From positions 372,001 through 436,000 of the forward strand of contig NZ_MNPW01000004.1 of NCBI RefSeq assembly GCF_001983175.1: 64,000 bases of DNA, given 5' to 3'. The position numbers and the translations under genes are program-made. Each line of letters opens with the position of its first letter. Position 1 is the first letter of the stretch. This DNA comes from Pseudomonas cedrina subsp. cedrina. GTDB taxonomy: Bacteria > Pseudomonadota > Gammaproteobacteria > Pseudomonadales > Pseudomonadaceae. The notes beneath the pieces were generated by a model that saw only the letters and a list, made by a program, of their open reading frames with translations, searched no databases and was not told the DNA's origin. Of this stretch, positions 61,851 to 64,000 are shown piece by piece.

Positions 61851-64000
61851 GGGTTATCGGCCCGTTGCGTCCCGCTTTGGGCCGCACGGGTCAATTGGTC
61901 GACCAGGCGCTCATGTTCGGCGGCCGTGACCTCCCTGATGGACTGGCGACGTTCCTGATACTCCAGCGACAGGGTATCGGGGATTTCCAGCTTCAACGCG
62001 TCAAGTTTGGCGCGCGCCGTATCCTCGATAGTGGCGAAGGGTTGCGGGACATTGCGCGCCAGGTACTTGATCCAGAATGGCTCCTTGCGCACTGAACTCT
62101 CCACTTCGTTGGAGGCTTTCACTTGCTCCATAGTGCCTCGGATATCCGCCAAGTCCTGCTCGGTCAGCGCGCTACCCGGGCTGTACAGGCGATTTTCCTC
62201 GAGTATCGGCAGGTTGAAGTCCTCAGCGAAGTGCAGGCGCAGGTACAGCTTGACCTCTGCGTCATCGGGCCTGCTGCCGGCGAAGCGCAGCCTGCGCAAA
62301 TGGTCTTCGGCCAATTGGTCGAGCTTGCGCAAGTAGAACAGTCCGTGGGCCAGGGCGAGCAACTCGCGGTCGGCCTGATGGGTGCTCGGTTGGGCCATGG
62401 CCTGGTATTGCCTGTGGCGCAATTCCATATCGATAAATACCAGGATTGCACCATCACCGCAGGTGCCGGAGACATAGGTGTTGAGGAAGATATCTTCGCG
62501 AAGCTCATGGGATTCGGCCATGCCCTGGAGCAGGCGCCACACGCGGGCGACAAAGGCCTGGGTGTTGTGCTGGTAATCGTAGGCCTTCACCAAGTCCCGC
62601 AATACCTGGAACGCATCGTTGGGGCTGGCGCCTTCATGGTTGCGCAGTTGCTCCCAGACGGTTCTACGTTGTGCATGGTCGACCGTGGGCACGCCCAGCA
62701 ACCACTTGTCGACGTCGTCAGGGGACGCGGGCGTATGCAAGGTGCCAGGTAACAGGCCACCGAGCGACACGCGGGTTCGCAGGTTGTATTCCGTCAACCG
62801 GTTCAGGCTGGCGGCGTTCAAGGGATTTTCATGCAGTACGGTGCCACGGTTGGCCTGATGCATGTCGGGATCGGTGAACAGCGCTTCGGGCACATGGGTG
62901 ATCTCGTTGTCCTGTAGCAACAGGCTGTGCAAGTGCGTCATGCGCTCGGCACCGCTGGGCCATTGGCTGATGCCGGTTCGTTGCAGTTCCAGGTTGCGTA
63001 GCGCGTGCATGCCCGAGACGTCCGGCGTCAATCCCAGGGGATTGCCGTCCAGGTTCAGCACTTCCAGGTGCGTCAGCCCGTTGAGGCGCCGCCGTGAGTC
63101 TTCGGTGAGGACGATCAGGTTGTCGCTCAGTTCCAGGTGTTCCAGTTGGGTCATGGCGGTGATGCTGTCAGGCAGGTGAGTGAGCATGCAGTCCAGGGTC
63201 AGTGCCTTGAGATGGGAGAATTTACCGAGGAAGGCGTCTGCGTTGGCCGGAAAGCCGTTGCCGGAAATTTTCAAATACTCAATGTGTTCGAAGCCACGGG
63301 CGTTCAGGATGAAGTCTGCGTCCGGCCAGGGGTTGCCGTTGAATTGCAACTCCAGGCTGTGGGCATCGAACAAGCCGTTGGCAATGACCCGACGTGTCTC
63401 CCGGCGCCAGGCGCGCAGGATGTTCTGCGCGGCCAAGCGTCGGTGTCCGAGGTACAGGCCCTCAGGGTCGTTGGCGTGCTCGGCGGTTGCCCAGCGTTCC
63501 AGGCCGAATTCAAGCGCCTGGTATTGCGCCTTGCGCCGCTCCAGTTCCAGCAGCGCCGCCGGTTCGCTCATGCCCAGGGAATCGATGAATTGCTGGGCGG
63601 TGAAGCGGTCCATTTGTGGGAACAGTTCGCGCGCCTTGCTCACCAGGTCTATCGCCTGGCCGCCGCCGAACGGCCACAGATTGCGCAGGCTGAAGGGGTA
63701 GGCGACAAATGAACTGTGAACCTGCATCGGCGGTTGCAGCCAATAAGGGATGTGCGGCAAGCCGAGCAGGCTTTTGATCGCGATACGCTGATTCAGCGCC
63801 CAATCGGCAATTGACTCACGCAGGGCTGTCACGTCTGCGCTGTCGTCCAGGCCCAGGGCTTTACGTTGAGGGTCACTCAATACGCGCCAGAGGGCGGTGA
63901 GCAGGTCAGTGGCGGGGGCGCCCAGGTCACTGATCAGCAGGCCTTCGGCGTCGTAGGCGCGGTACCGCCCGTCCACTCGCGCAAGCCGCTTGCGCTCGCT
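61838..64000 (-). CDS. Second NEL-domain (E3 ubiquitin ligase-like) protein with LRRs, N-terminus outside window
   Basis: The reverse frame is open to the window edge, giving the last 720 residues of a longer protein. A DUF6543-related helical region (WALNQRIAIKSLLGLPHIPYWL) is followed by leucine-rich repeats (LKALTLDCMLTHLP, LEHLELSDNLIVL, LEVLNLDGNPLGL, LRNLELQRTGISQWP, LHSLLLQDNEITHVP). The NEL domain carries SGTCGDGAILVFIDME with the CxD catalytic motif (Cys codon 62461-62459). It is a diverged paralog of the NEL protein at 47356. It is convergent with the permease with a 13-bp overlap of coding ends. Confidence 0.88.
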   Translation of the reverse strand, partial: SERKRLARVDGRYRAYDAEGLLISDLGAPATDLLTALWRVLSDPQRKALGLDDSADVTALRESIADWALNQRIAIKSLLGLPHIPYWLQPPMQVHSSFVAYPFSLRNLWPFGGGQAIDLVSKARELFPQMDRFTAQQFIDSLGMSEPAALLELERRKAQYQALEFGLERWATAEHANDPEGLYLGHRRLAAQNILRAWRRETRRVIANGLFDAHSLELQFNGNPWPDADFILNARGFEHIEYLKISGNGFPANADAFLGKFSHLKALTLDCMLTHLPDSITAMTQLEHLELSDNLIVLTEDSRRRLNGLTHLEVLNLDGNPLGLTPDVSGMHALRNLELQRTGISQWPSGAERMTHLHSLLLQDNEITHVPEALFTDPDMHQANRGTVLHENPLNAASLNRLTEYNLRTRVSLGGLLPGTLHTPASPDDVDKWLLGVPTVDHAQRRTVWEQLRNHEGASPNDAFQVLRDLVKAYDYQHNTQAFVARVWRLLQGMAESHELREDIFLNTYVSGTCGDGAILVFIDMELRHRQYQAMAQPSTHQADRELLALAHGLFYLRKLDQLAEDHLRRLRFAGSRPDDAEVKLYLRLHFAEDFNLPILEENRLYSPGSALTEQDLADIRGTMEQVKASNEVESSVRKEPFWIKYLARNVPQPFATIEDTARAKLDALKLEIPDTLSLEYQERRQSIREVTAAEHERLVDQLTRAAQSGTQRADNPQAD

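Overview
The window looks like chromosomal DNA of a Pseudomonas, most likely of the P. fluorescens group. The evidence is high GC with strong GC3 bias, GTG/TTG starts, a gene order that largely follows the P. aeruginosa lepA-to-permease region (lepA, lepB, rnc, era, recO, pdxJ ... asrA-like lon, znuD-like receptor, permease), and at least twelve REP/REPIN palindromes of the GTGGGAGC type found in fluorescent pseudomonads. No tRNA, rRNA, CRISPR array, prophage or intact insertion sequence was seen.

Layout: (1) 1-12.7 kb is housekeeping: start of pepA, lptFG, lepA-lepB-rnc-era-recO-pdxJ, a Tat-exported multicopper oxidase overlapping tadA, and cmoAB. Two departures from the usual Pseudomonas order occur here: lptG directly abuts lepA, where the algU-muc genes normally lie, and the small DUF4845 gene is missing between lepB and rnc. 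(2) 12.8-16.4 kb holds an orphan ORF, an I42 (chagasin-like) lipoprotein inhibitor and an AsrA-type second Lon protease with a near-consensus sigma-32 promoter. (3) 16.4-17.06 kb is gene-free and structured: a 19-bp perfect inverted repeat encloses a degraded REPIN and a sequence able to form a perfect three-way junction. (4) 17.06-26.3 kb is a catabolic cluster: GntR-type regulator with two winged-helix domains, amidase, imidase/polysaccharide-deacetylase-family hydrolase, MFS carrier, two SDR dehydrogenases, a CxxC mini-protein, a COG0523 metallochaperone GTPase and a solute-binding-protein-like gene without signal peptide. The best reading is breakdown of a cyclic imide or related amide. 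(5) 26.4-33.4 kb carries two tandem paralogous membrane c-di-GMP phosphodiesterases. The second lies in a tight operon with a periplasmic cupredoxin, an outer-membrane DUF3034 protein and a lipoprotein truncated haemoglobin.

(6) 33.5-40.9 kb is metal and sugar metabolism: PQQ glucose dehydrogenase (gcd) with a Cra-like box upstream, a ZnuD-like TonB receptor with a Zur-like box, VF530 and Pr6Pr proteins, and an NfeF/NfeR (YqjH/YqjI) ferric-siderophore reductase and regulator pair. (7) 41.3-47 kb is a complete CS1/alpha-type chaperone-usher fimbrial operon with two pilins and a mosaic tip adhesin, followed by a tandemly repeated REPIN-terminator unit. (8) 47.3-64 kb is accessory: two NEL-domain (IpaH/SspH-like E3 ubiquitin ligase) proteins, a divergent 1.5-kaa DUF6543-type protein of unknown activity, a large bifunctional penicillin-binding protein and an amino-acid permease.

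The strongest candidates for undescribed biology are the cupredoxin-phosphodiesterase-DUF3034-globin operon, the imide cluster with its metallochaperone and cytosolic binding protein, and the NEL/DUF6543 divergent pair. Function calls rest on reading motifs and remembered family features; no database search was possible.
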